Source: Bacillota bacterium
GTDB taxonomy: Bacteria > Bacillota > Clostridia > Peptostreptococcales > Anaerovoracaceae
DNA length: 64,000 bases
Direction: 5' to 3'
NCBI GenBank assembly: GCA_017405645.1
Contig: JAFQZZ010000022.1
Location: 1 to 64,000, forward strand
A program made the translations under genes and the position numbers. Under the pieces are notes generated by a model. That model saw only the letters and a program-made list of their open reading frames with translations. It did not search any database and was not told the origin of the DNA. How positions within the stretch are numbered: position 1 is the stretch's first letter; every line of letters starts with the position of its first letter. This document shows, in pieces, positions 27,593-34,949 of the stretch.

Positions 27593-28771
27593 TTAACGGA
27601 AGACTCCCTTTTCTTCCAGTTCTTCGTAATCCAGTCCCAGCTTTTCGATGATCTCCCGGGTATGGTGTCCGGTGGGATAACCGGCGAATTCATATTCGCA
27701 GGGACATTCGCTGAGCTTGACGGAGGTGGCCATCTGCTTCACCTTCACCCCGGGGTGCAGGGGCATTTCCACTTCCACCACCATCTGCCGGTCCATCACC
27801 TGTTCGTCCTCCAGCAGGGCTTCCTTCAGGTCCAGCACCGGCTGTACACAGGCGTCGTATTCCGTGAAGACCGCCGTCCATTCGTCCCGGGTCTTTGTTT
27901 TGAAGATGCCCCGGATCTGGGCCTTGACTTCCGCCACGTTTTCCGGGAACATCGTCCCGTCGATCAGGTCCTCCCGGCCCAGGGCAAGGCAGAAATTCCG
28001 CCAGAACTGGGGCTCCAGGGAGCCCACGCTCATGTATTTTCCGTCTTTGGTTTCGTAATAATCGTACATGCAGCCGCCGTTGAGCATCATCCCTTCCCGC
28101 TCCGGCTGTTTTCCGGAAACCAGGAAGCCCGCCCCGTCCAGGCTGTTGAAGGGCACGCAGCCGTCCATCATGGCCACATCCACGAACTGCCCCTTCCCGG
28201 TGTCCCGGCGGTAATTTACCGCCGCCAGGATCCCAATGACGGAGTTCAGAGATCCCACCGCGATGTCGGCGATCTGAAAGTTCATCAGGGAGGGTCCCCC
28301 TTCCTTCCGGCCGGCGTGGGAGATGATCCCGCTGCGGGACATGTAGTTGATGTCGTGGCCCGCGGCATCCCGCAGGGGCCCGGTCTGGCCGTACCCGGTC
28401 AGGGCGCAGTAGATAACGCCGGGATTCACCGCCTTCAGGTCCTCATAGCCCAGCCCCAGCTTGTCCATGACCCCGGGCCGGAACTGTTCCAGCACGATAT
28501 CGTATTCCTTCACCAGTTCTTTGACGATGGCTTTTCCCTCCTCCGTCTTCAGGTTCAGGAACATCGTCTTTTTGTTCCGCCCCAGCCAGGCCTCGCAGGC
28601 GGACGTTCCCGTGTCCTCAATGAAAGGCGGGTAATTGGTCACGATGTCCGGCTTGGAAGCCGATGTGATCCGCAAAACCTCCGCCCCCAGGTCCGCCAGC
28701 ACCAGCGATGCGTAGGGCCCCGGCAGCAGGGTCGAGAAATCCAGTATCTTCAGTCCGTTCAGTGAACCCAT
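27593..28771 (-). CDS. CoA-transferase family III (CaiB/BaiF type)
   Basis: The 392-residue protein starts MGSLNGLKILDFSTLLPGPYAS, the family N-terminus, and carries the segment ALTGYGQTGPLRDAAGHDINYMSRSG, whose Asp (in GHDINY) forms the acyl-enzyme intermediate. Family III enzymes move CoA between carboxylic acids (carnitine, formyl/oxalyl, bile acid, 2-hydroxyacyl and aryl substrates). The substrate cannot be deduced here; no partner dehydratase is adjacent, and the acyl-CoA dehydrogenase lies 35 kb away. A promoter with ATGACA-17-CATAAT lies within 28772-28860. AAAGGAGACGATC precedes the ATG. Confidence 0.9.
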   Translation of the reverse strand: MGSLNGLKILDFSTLLPGPYASLVLADLGAEVLRITSASKPDIVTNYPPFIEDTGTSACEAWLGRNKKTMFLNLKTEEGKAIVKELVKEYDIVLEQFRPGVMDKLGLGYEDLKAVNPGVIYCALTGYGQTGPLRDAAGHDINYMSRSGIISHAGRKEGGPSLMNFQIADIAVGSLNSVIGILAAVNYRRDTGKGQFVDVAMMDGCVPFNSLDGAGFLVSGKQPEREGMMLNGGCMYDYYETKDGKYMSVGSLEPQFWRNFCLALGREDLIDGTMFPENVAEVKAQIRGIFKTKTRDEWTAVFTEYDACVQPVLDLKEALLEDEQVMDRQMVVEVEMPLHPGVKVKQMATSVKLSECPCEYEFAGYPTGHHTREIIEKLGLDYEELEEKGVFR

Positions 28772-28866
28772 GATCGTCTCCTTTGTATCTGTCCTTTACC
28801 GTATCGGTGTTTTTTCATATTCTCATTATGCCACAACCGGCCCCCTCTGTCATCGATGAGATTCAT

Positions 28867-28948
28867 AAAAAAAAGAGGATCTTTCCTCCTTGCTGCCGGT
28901 ACGTGCACTTCTGCGCGCAGAGACAGAGGTCAATGGAAACATCCTCTT
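28867..28948 (-). ncRNA. Structured intergenic element ending in a T-run (possible small RNA or complex terminator)
   Basis: On the minus strand AAGAGGAT (28941-28948) pairs with ATCCTCTT (28873-28880), immediately followed by eight T. Between them lie further possible stems: CCTC with GGAGG, the self-complementary TCTGCGCGCAGA, and TGC...GCA. The enclosed 60 nt are more structured than a simple terminator needs. A hairpin for ddh already lies upstream and the CaiB gene has its own promoter downstream, so this may be a separate transcript or a second terminator. No known riboswitch was recognised. Confidence 0.35.
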
Positions 28949-28964
28949 ATTGGTGAAATGAAGG

Positions 28965-28994
28965 AGGGCCGGACCATACATACAGTCCGACCCT
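28965..28994 (-). terminator. Hairpin after ddh
   Basis: AGGGTCGGAC/GTCCGGCCCT (one G-T pair) with a 10-nt loop, 11 nt after the ddh stop; the following TCCTTCATTT is only moderately T-rich. Confidence 0.55.
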
Positions 28995-29004
28995 TTGGGA
29001 ACTA

Positions 29005-29988
29005 TTATAACATATGCGCTCTCTGATACTCGTCGCTTTCCGGGCTCAGGTATTTCGGGGCGATGTCAAAGACTGTGACGCAACCGGTCTTGCCTTCGGA
29101 TGCCATCCGGAAGATCGCCCGGGCGTAAGCCGCCAGCACGCTGCCGGTGAATTCCGGGTTGGAGTCCAGTTTCAGGCTGTACTCGATCACGTGTTTGTTC
29201 TCGTCGTCCCAGCCGGTGGACCCGGTCCGCAGCACGAAGCCGCCATGAGGCATGGCGCTGTGTTTTTCATTCAGCTCTTCCTGGCTGATGAAATGCACGG
29301 TCGTGTCGTATTCATCGAAATAATTGGGCATTTCTTTGATGGCTTTTTCCACGGCCGCCGCATCGGCGCCCTCTTTCAGCACGACAAAACATTCCCTGGT
29401 GTGTTTTTCCCGGGTAGTCAGCGCCGGGTTCGAGCCGGAGCGTACCTGTTCCAGGGCGCTCTCCACAGGGATGGTGTACTGTTTCGCATCCGCTACGCCT
29501 TCGATCCGCCGCACCGCATCGGAGTGGCCCTGGCTGATGCCCTTGCCCCAGAAGGTGTAATCGCTTCCCTTCGGAAGGATCGCGTTGGCATAGAGACGGT
29601 TCAGGGAAAACATGCCCGGATCCCAGCCGCCGGAGATCATTCCCAGGTGGCCGCTTTCCTTCGCTGCTTTGTCCACGTTGTCAAAATGCTGCGGCACTTT
29701 CGCGTGGGTGTCGAAACTGTCGATCACATTGAAGTATTTGACGTATTCCGGCGTCTGTTCCGGCAGATCCGTTGCGCTGCCGCCGCAGAGCATCATCACG
29801 TCGACCTTGTCTTTCCAGGCTTCCAGGTCCGCCACGTTCACCACGGAAGCGCCCGGCGTTCTCACTGTTACCGAAGCAGGATCCCTGCGGGTGAAGACCG
29901 CCGCCAGTTCCATGTCGGGAGCCGCCGCCACTGCCGCTTCGACGCCCTTGCCGATATTGCCGTATCCCAGTATTCCGATTCTGATCAT
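29005..29988 (-). CDS. ddh: meso-Diaminopimelate D-dehydrogenase
   Basis: From ATG 29988 (AGGAGGAACGAACA upstream) the protein has 327 residues. It begins MIRIGILGYGNIGKGVEAAV, an NADPH-binding Rossmann fold, followed by the family segments DVMMLCGGSATDLPEQTPEY, NVIDSFDTHAKVPQH and GGWDPGMFSLNRLYANAILPKG. The enzyme aminates tetrahydrodipicolinate directly to meso-diaminopimelate, a short route to lysine and peptidoglycan precursor. A longer frame to 30039 is rejected since the ribosome binding site fits 29988. A palindrome covers its promoter (30034-30068). Confidence 0.93.
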   Translation of the reverse strand: MIRIGILGYGNIGKGVEAAVAAAPDMELAAVFTRRDPASVTVRTPGASVVNVADLEAWKDKVDVMMLCGGSATDLPEQTPEYVKYFNVIDSFDTHAKVPQHFDNVDKAAKESGHLGMISGGWDPGMFSLNRLYANAILPKGSDYTFWGKGISQGHSDAVRRIEGVADAKQYTIPVESALEQVRSGSNPALTTREKHTRECFVVLKEGADAAAVEKAIKEMPNYFDEYDTTVHFISQEELNEKHSAMPHGGFVLRTGSTGWDDENKHVIEYSLKLDSNPEFTGSVLAAYARAIFRMASEGKTGCVTVFDIAPKYLSPESDEYQRAHML

Positions 29989-30027
29989 TGTTCGTTCCTC
30001 CTTGTAAACTCTCTCTTCCTGTATAAA

Positions 30028-30068
30028 AGAATACCGCAAAATCTGCGTTTTTACAAGAGATTTTGCGG
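30028..30068 (-). promoter_or_regulatory. ddh promoter overlapped by a 10-bp inverted repeat
   Basis: On the minus strand TTGTAA (30051-30056) and TATTCT (30028-30033) are 17 nt apart. The perfect inverted repeat CCGCAAAATC (30059-30068) and GATTTTGCGG (30034-30043), 15 nt apart, has one half just upstream of the -35 and the other in the spacer next to the -10. This looks like an operator; the regulator is unknown. Confidence 0.6.
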
Positions 30069-30117
30069 ATTATTTGAAAATTTGTGGTTAAAATACGAAA
30101 TATTTTTTGTGCTCTTT

Positions 30118-30801
30118 CTATAAACGTTCGTGTTTTTGCCCGGATTTCCTCCCTCTGCGGAAACAGAACAGCCATCCCGCAAAGCACACCGGCACCGCCG
30201 CCAGCACATCCACCGCCGAATGCTGCTTCACAAACAGAATGGACAGGCTGATCAGCACCGCCTGGGCCACGATGAACACCGTCCATTTCGCCGACGAAAA
30301 CCGCTTCGTGTCCCGGGCGGCAAACACCACCCCGAAGGCGCCGATCACGTGCTCCGACGGGCAGACGTTGGTGGTGGTGTCGATGCTGTAGATGAACTTC
30401 GTCAGCATCCCGAAGGGATCCCACCAGTGTGGGTCAAAGTCCGCCGGCCTGAGTTCCTGGCAGTTGGGAAACACCAGGTAGCAGATCACCGCCACGGCGA
30501 AAGTGAGAATGAAATAGTGCATCAGCCGCGTGAAGGTCTTCGTCTCGAAAAACCCGGCGTAGACCAGCATGGCCGCCATGAAGAAAAACCAGAACAGGTA
30601 GAAGACGATGAAGAACTCGCAGAAGGGGATCAGATCGTCCAGGCCGCAGTGCATGGGCGTATAGACCGTCCCCGCCGGCCGCAGCCGCTCGATCAGGAAA
30701 AACACCGCCAGGTAAACCGGCCAGAACAGCAGCAGCTTGAAATGCCGGTTTTCCGGTTTCATTACTTCGTCTTTCAGTTCTTCCCAGAAACAACTCTGCA
30801 T
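30118..30801 (-). CDS. PAP2 superfamily membrane phosphatase
   Basis: From ATG 30801 the protein has 227 residues and about five to six hydrophobic segments. The acid-phosphatase motifs of the PAP2 family are visible: CPSEHVIGAFG (motif 2, catalytic His) and VKQHSAVDVLAA (motif 3, with His and Asp; the usual SR is replaced by VK). Motif 1 is weak. Related proteins dephosphorylate phosphatidate or undecaprenyl pyrophosphate or act as inositol-phosphoryl transferases. AAAGGAG and an extended -10 (TGGTATAAT, 30832-30837) support this start; the long frame up to 31194 runs antisense to the enolase-superfamily gene and is not real. Confidence 0.82.
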   Translation of the reverse strand: MQSCFWEELKDEVMKPENRHFKLLLFWPVYLAVFFLIERLRPAGTVYTPMHCGLDDLIPFCEFFIVFYLFWFFFMAAMLVYAGFFETKTFTRLMHYFILTFAVAVICYLVFPNCQELRPADFDPHWWDPFGMLTKFIYSIDTTTNVCPSEHVIGAFGVVFAARDTKRFSSAKWTVFIVAQAVLISLSILFVKQHSAVDVLAAVPVCFAGWLFCFRRGRKSGQKHERL

Positions 30802-30874
30802 CTCCCTGCTCCTTTCCATGAATTCCACCCTATTATACCACAGATCCGGAGCCGTGGCGTTCATTGTCCTGATT

Positions 30875-30903
30875 TTGACACAAAAAACCGCGTTTGATAT
30901 ACT
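30875..30903 (+). promoter_or_regulatory. Promoter of the enolase-superfamily gene
   Basis: Perfect TTGACA (30875-30880), 17-nt spacer and TATACT (30898-30903) with an upstream TG (TGATATACT). The start codon lies 52 nt further on, after AGAAAGGAGAATC. Confidence 0.85.
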
Positions 30904-30955
30904 GATTTGAGAACAAGTACGTTGAAATACAATGCTTTGAGAAAGGAGAATCATT

Positions 30956-32089
30956 ATGAAAATAACCAAAGTGGAAGCCATTCCGCTCCGGCTGCCGGAA
31001 GAGGATATCAAATACAAGTCCACCGGCGTAAACGAAGCGCTCATCGTAAAAGTATATACAGATGAAGGCATCGTCGGTCTTGGCGAATCCTGGACCAATG
31101 CGATCATGGGGAAAGCAATCATTGACGCACCTTTTGCATGGAATGCGAGTTCCGGCCTGGGCAGGATCATCATCGGTGAAAACCCTCTCGACATAAACCG
31201 CCTTTATGAAAAAATGTATAAAGAAAGCTTCTATCTCGGAAGAAGAGGCCTGATCATCCAGTGTATGGCCGCCATCGATATCGCTCTCTGGGACATCGCA
31301 GGCAAATACTATGGGGCTCCGATCCATAAGCTCATGGGCGGGGCATACCGCGACACCCTCCGCTGCTATGCAAGCGACACATTCCGGCCAACTCCGGAAG
31401 AAACTTTTGAAAGCGCCAGGAGATACAAAGAAATGGGATTCACGGCTGCCAAATACGGCTGGGAACCTCTCGGACAGAACGAAAAGCTGGACCTGGCATT
31501 GGTTCAGGCCGTTCGTGAAGGAATGGGCAGCGAAAACGAAATCATGATCGACTGCGGATGCTGCTACGATGCCAAAACAGCGGTCCGCCGCGCAAAGCAG
31601 TTTGAAGAATTCAATATCTACTGGCTGGAGGAACCGGTTGACAACGACGATCTCGAAGGGTACAGGCGGGTTGCCGCGGGCACAAGCACGAGGGTCGCCG
31701 GCGGCGAAGGCAACAACGGTCTCTGGCAGTATAAAAACTTTATCGACAACAGCAATGCGGATGTGATCCAGATCGACCTGGCCGACAACGGGATCACCGT
31801 CGGTAAAAAAATCGCCGAATATGCCGAACTGCACCACAAACAGATCTGCAACCACTACTATTCGACACCGATCAACCTTGCGGCAGGCATCCAGTTCTGC
31901 GCTGCTATCAAGAACGTTGAATTCCTGGAATACTGCGTGGAACTCGGGCCGATCCAGGATTCCCTGATCAACGAGGATATCGGCGCTGTAAACGGCTACT
32001 GCAAAGTGGGAAATGCGCCCGGTTTAGGCATCACGCTGAACGAAGATACGGTTGAAAAATACCGTGTCAAAGACTATGTCCTCAAATAA
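30956..32089 (+). CDS. Mandelate racemase/muconate-lactonizing family protein (enolase superfamily)
   Basis: The 377-residue protein has the capping domain (MKITKVEAIPLRLPEEDIKYKST...) and a TIM-barrel. The three metal ligands of the superfamily are seen as the Asp in EIMIDCGCC, the Glu in IYWLEEPV and the Glu in RVAGGEGNN. A Lys lies on the second strand (TAAKYGW) and the Asp/His pair in VIQIDLADNG and HKQICNHYYSTPI suggests the mandelate-racemase subgroup, whose members dehydrate sugar acids or racemise. The reaction cannot be assigned. It stands alone as a transcription unit, with a strong promoter and terminator, and its codons look somewhat richer in A/T than neighbours. Confidence 0.88.
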   Translation: MKITKVEAIPLRLPEEDIKYKSTGVNEALIVKVYTDEGIVGLGESWTNAIMGKAIIDAPFAWNASSGLGRIIIGENPLDINRLYEKMYKESFYLGRRGLIIQCMAAIDIALWDIAGKYYGAPIHKLMGGAYRDTLRCYASDTFRPTPEETFESARRYKEMGFTAAKYGWEPLGQNEKLDLALVQAVREGMGSENEIMIDCGCCYDAKTAVRRAKQFEEFNIYWLEEPVDNDDLEGYRRVAAGTSTRVAGGEGNNGLWQYKNFIDNSNADVIQIDLADNGITVGKKIAEYAELHHKQICNHYYSTPINLAAGIQFCAAIKNVEFLEYCVELGPIQDSLINEDIGAVNGYCKVGNAPGLGITLNEDTVEKYRVKDYVLK

Positions 32090-32116
32090 AGATATTCAAA
32101 ACCCTCTGAACAGAAC

Positions 32117-32152
32117 AAAGCCCCCGGGATCAATGGGATCCCCGGGGGCTTT
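32117..32152. terminator. Bidirectional terminator between the enolase-superfamily gene and dpaL
   Basis: AAAGCCCCCGGGATC and GATCCCCGGGGGCTTT form a 15-bp stem with one bulged G and a short loop. T-rich sequence follows on both strands, matching two convergent genes. Confidence 0.88.
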
Positions 32153-32163
32153 GCTCTTTCCGG

Positions 32164-33354
32164 TCAATACGGGTATTTCCCTTTCCAGACGATGTCCCGG
32201 TAGTTTTCCCGGTCCGTATCCCCTTCCGTGGAAAAGCACAGGATCCGGGCGTTCTCATCCAGCCCCAGGATCTTCTTCTGCTCCTCCAGGGCAGGATCCG
32301 TCAGCAGCGCCGCCGCCAGGCCCAGGCCCGCTGCGCCGCTCTCGCCGGAGACGACTTTCGGGTCCTTTCCCAGGGGATTCCCCAGGATCCGCATCCCCAT
32401 GGCCGCCGTTTCGTCCGGGATGGAGGCAAAGTACTCCGCATGGTCCCGCAGCAGTTCCCAGGCAATGCTGCAGGGCTCCCCGCAGCAAAGTCCGGCGCAG
32501 ATGCTGTCCATGTCCCCGGTCACGGTGTGAAGTTCTCCGTCCGCCGCCTCCGCCGTCCGGAAAATGCAGTTCGCCGCATGCGGCTCCACAACAACGATCG
32601 CCGGCGGCGTTTTCCGGTACCGGTTCGCAAAATAGGCCGCGACCGCTCCCGCCATGGAACCGACGCCGGCCTGCAGGAATACGTGGGTGGGAACGCTCCC
32701 CTGAAGCTGCTCCGCCGCTTCATCCGCCATGGTCAGGTATCCCTCCATGATCCACCGGGGGATCCTGCGGTACCCTTCCCAGGCCGTGTCCTGCACCAGG
32801 GTCCAGCCCTGTTCCTCCGCTTGTTTTCCCGCAAACCGGACGGTGTCGTCGTAATTCCATTCCGTGATCTCCGCCTCGGCTCCCGCCGCCCGGATGTTCC
32901 GAAGCCGTTCCGCCGCACTGCCTTTCGGCATATACACTACACTTTTTGCTCCCAGGCGGCTGGCCGTCCAGGCCACGCCCCGGCCGTGGTTGCCATCGGT
33001 GGCCGTCACGAAAGTCATGTCCCGGGTCTGTTCCCGGACCTCCGGGGAATTCAGTTTCTGAAAGGTCATTTCCTCTTCGTCCAGCCCCAGTTTCTCCCGG
33101 AGAACGTTGGCGATGGCAAAACTGCTGCCCAGAGCCTTGAAGGCATTCAGCCCGAAGCGCCGGCTCTCGTCCTTGACATATATGCCGGCCACTCCCAACT
33201 GCCCTGCCAGCTCCTTAAGATCCGCCAGGGGAGTCGCTTCATATTCCGAAAAAGTGCCGTGGAACCGCCGCACTTCCCGGGCCCGGGCTTCGCCGAACAC
33301 GCTTTCCCACCATTCCTCCGGCAGTTTATTCTTAACGATCCGAATCGGTTCCAT
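32164..33354 (-). CDS. dpaL: 2,3-Diaminopropionate ammonia-lyase
   Basis: This 396-residue PLP enzyme of the tryptophan-synthase-beta fold converts 2,3-diaminopropionate to pyruvate and two ammonia. The PLP lysine is in RRFGLNAFKALGSSFA, and other family segments are TFVTATDGNHGRGVAW, VFLQAGVGSMAGA, and the Cys-rich TGDMDSICAGLCCGEPC. The closing CFSTEGDTDRENYRDIVW is typical of YgeX/DpaL. ATG 33354 follows AGGAGGCGGAA; an extended -10 (TATGGTATAAT, hexamer 33380-33385) lies upstream. It is divergent from a DMT transporter; together they may handle diaminopropionate or related amino acids. Confidence 0.9.
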   Translation of the reverse strand: MEPIRIVKNKLPEEWWESVFGEARAREVRRFHGTFSEYEATPLADLKELAGQLGVAGIYVKDESRRFGLNAFKALGSSFAIANVLREKLGLDEEEMTFQKLNSPEVREQTRDMTFVTATDGNHGRGVAWTASRLGAKSVVYMPKGSAAERLRNIRAAGAEAEITEWNYDDTVRFAGKQAEEQGWTLVQDTAWEGYRRIPRWIMEGYLTMADEAAEQLQGSVPTHVFLQAGVGSMAGAVAAYFANRYRKTPPAIVVVEPHAANCIFRTAEAADGELHTVTGDMDSICAGLCCGEPCSIAWELLRDHAEYFASIPDETAAMGMRILGNPLGKDPKVVSGESGAAGLGLAAALLTDPALEEQKKILGLDENARILCFSTEGDTDRENYRDIVWKGKYPY

Positions 33355-33379
33355 TTTCCGCCTCCTGCTGTTTTCGACT

Positions 33380-33422
33380 ATTATACCATACGGATTGCTT
33401 TTTCCCAAACTTCAGCTATAAT
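33380..33422. promoter_or_regulatory. Divergent promoters for dpaL (minus) and the DMT transporter (plus)
   Basis: Minus strand: extended -10 with TATAAT at 33380-33385. Plus strand: TTGCTT (33395-33400), 16-nt spacer, TATAAT (33417-33422). The two are close enough (about 40 nt) for joint control by one regulator, although none is encoded next to them. Confidence 0.65.
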
Positions 33423-33458
33423 GAAGAAGACATCATTCACAAAGGAGCATATATCATC

Positions 33459-34406
33459 ATGAGTGAAAACCTTACTGCCGAAAAGAAAAAAATGTCCGGA
33501 AAATCATTCGGGGTGCTGATGGCCGTCATTGCCATCGCCATCTGGTCCGGAAATTTTGTCATATCCAGGGGGCTGAGCGGATCCTACGCTCCCTCGGTCA
33601 TCGCCTTCTGCCGGTGGACCCTGGCGCTGATCATCATGTTCCCCCTGGCCATCCGCCATGTGATCGCCGACTGGGACAAGATCCTGAAGCAGAAGTGGCT
33701 GATCATCGCCTGCGGCGTGACCGGCACCGGGCTGTACAACCTGCTGTGCTACTGGGCCGGCCGGACCACCAGCGCCACAAACCTGAGCCTGATCGCCACC
33801 TCCAGCCCGATCTTCACCATCCTCATCATGCGAATCCTCTTCAAGGAAAAGGTGACCCCGAAACGGGTGATGGGCGTTATCCTGGCGATCCTGGGGGTCG
33901 CATTCCTGTTAGTGAAGGGCGACATTCACGTGCTGATGACCCTGGACTTCACCATCGGCGACATCCTGATCCTCATTGCGACATTCCTGTGGTCGGTCTA
34001 TACGATCCTGAATAAATACAAGGACCCGGAGGTGTCCACCTGGTCCTTCATCTTCTGCGGCTTCGTGGTGGCCTTCCTGGTGACCCTGCCTTTCTTCATC
34101 GGGCACTGCGCGATGTACGGCTTCCCGCAGTTTGAGCGGGTCGGCGTGGCCTGCTTCTTCTACCTGGCCATCGGCTGTTGCATCATTTCCTTCATGCTGT
34201 GGAACAAGGCGGTCACCCTCATCGGCGCCACCAACGCCTCGATCATCTACAACACCATCCCGGTGTTCAGCTGCATCATCGCTTTCCTGGTGCTGGGCGA
34301 AGCCATCCTGCCGGTCCAGATTGTCGCCATCATCGTCATCTTCGTCGGCGTCACCATGGCCCAGGACTCCATCAAGATCGGGAAGAAAAAGGAGATTGGA
34401 GATTGA
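33459..34406 (+). CDS. DMT superfamily (EamA) transporter
   Basis: The 315-residue protein has ten hydrophobic helices arranged as two EamA repeats (about 18-150 and 165-305), e.g. LMAVIAIAIWSGNFVISRGL and DILILIATFLWSVYTILNK. EamA proteins are exporters or importers of small metabolites, often amino acids. Its divergent pairing with dpaL suggests transport of an amino acid such as diaminopropionate or a product, but this is only context. AAAGGAG precedes the ATG. The Lys-rich C-terminus is cytoplasmic. Confidence 0.87.
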   Translation: MSENLTAEKKKMSGKSFGVLMAVIAIAIWSGNFVISRGLSGSYAPSVIAFCRWTLALIIMFPLAIRHVIADWDKILKQKWLIIACGVTGTGLYNLLCYWAGRTTSATNLSLIATSSPIFTILIMRILFKEKVTPKRVMGVILAILGVAFLLVKGDIHVLMTLDFTIGDILILIATFLWSVYTILNKYKDPEVSTWSFIFCGFVVAFLVTLPFFIGHCAMYGFPQFERVGVACFFYLAIGCCIISFMLWNKAVTLIGATNASIIYNTIPVFSCIIAFLVLGEAILPVQIVAIIVIFVGVTMAQDSIKIGKKKEIGD

Positions 34407-34420
34407 AGACTCTAGAGAAA

Positions 34421-34448
34421 AAAACGGGAGCGCTGCTCCCGTTTTTTT
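34421..34448 (+). terminator. Terminator of the DMT transporter gene
   Basis: AAAACGGGAGC-GCT-GCTCCCGTTTTTTT: a perfect 11-bp stem followed by a T-run, 15 nt after the stop. Confidence 0.92.
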
Positions 34449-34487
34449 ACTTTTCAGACCATACTTCAGGTGGCTCTCGCGAGCCGC

Positions 34488-34841
34488 CCGCCGTCTTTAA
34501 GGGGCGCTTTTACTTTGCAACCGAGTAAAAGCGCCATGATCTGGGCAGCGGAAAGGACAATAGAAAACTAATGTGGTTTTCTCAAATTATTTTCTATTCT
34601 CATTCCCTTCCTCAAAGCCCAAATAGAAAAAACAAGCGAAATCCAAGTTTCTTATCCTATACCTTATAGGATAAGGCCGCATCGATTGGCGAGTTTCGTC
34701 CTATTTCTTTTCGGCAACGATTAGTTGGTGAAGCTTTTTATAGGACAAAGAATGAAATACAAGGGTTTTCGTCCTAACTGACTTACAAAACGACATAAAG
34801 AACTAGGATAAAAATAGCCAAAAGCTTGATTCTTATCCTAG
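34488..34841. repeat. Long structured direct repeat, left copy
   Basis: This 354-nt AT-rich block recurs at 35796-36153 in the same orientation; by eye they agree at roughly three quarters or more of positions. No coding frame is evident. It holds a perfect 12-bp hairpin GGCGCTTTTACT/AGTAAAAGCGCC (34503-34535), a 75-nt stretch identical in both copies (34590-34664), the hairpin CTTATCCTATA/TATAGGATAAG (34651-34675) and a terminal hairpin CTAGGATAA/TTATCCTAG (34803-34841). TCCTA/TAGGA motifs recur in both orientations. Just before it lies another hairpin (34470-34489). The rest of the 34449-34949 gap holds only the downstream gene's promoter. Confidence 0.9.
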
Positions 34842-34877
34842 GTTCGACAAATAAACTCTATAACCCCGGGAAGGTCC

Positions 34878-34907
34878 TTGACGGAAGCAGGTTTATAATT
34901 GTATAAT
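34878..34907 (+). promoter_or_regulatory. Promoter of the nuclease-like gene
   Basis: TTGACG (34878-34883), 18-nt spacer, perfect TATAAT (34902-34907). It lies between the left repeat and the gene, leaving a leader of about 36 nt. Confidence 0.75.
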
Positions 34908-34949
34908 ATTAACATAAATGTTTATAATATTCTGTAGAAGGGGTAGGAT

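Noticed and set aside
28867-28994. Riboswitch controlling the CoA-transferase gene
   Set aside because: No known aptamer signature was recognised and a promoter for the CoA-transferase gene lies downstream of the T-run, so it cannot be that gene's leader if the promoter is real.
30802-31194. N-terminal extension of the PAP2 reading frame
   Set aside because: It is antisense to the promoter and the first part of the enolase-superfamily gene; a good ribosome binding site and extended -10 place the start at 30801.
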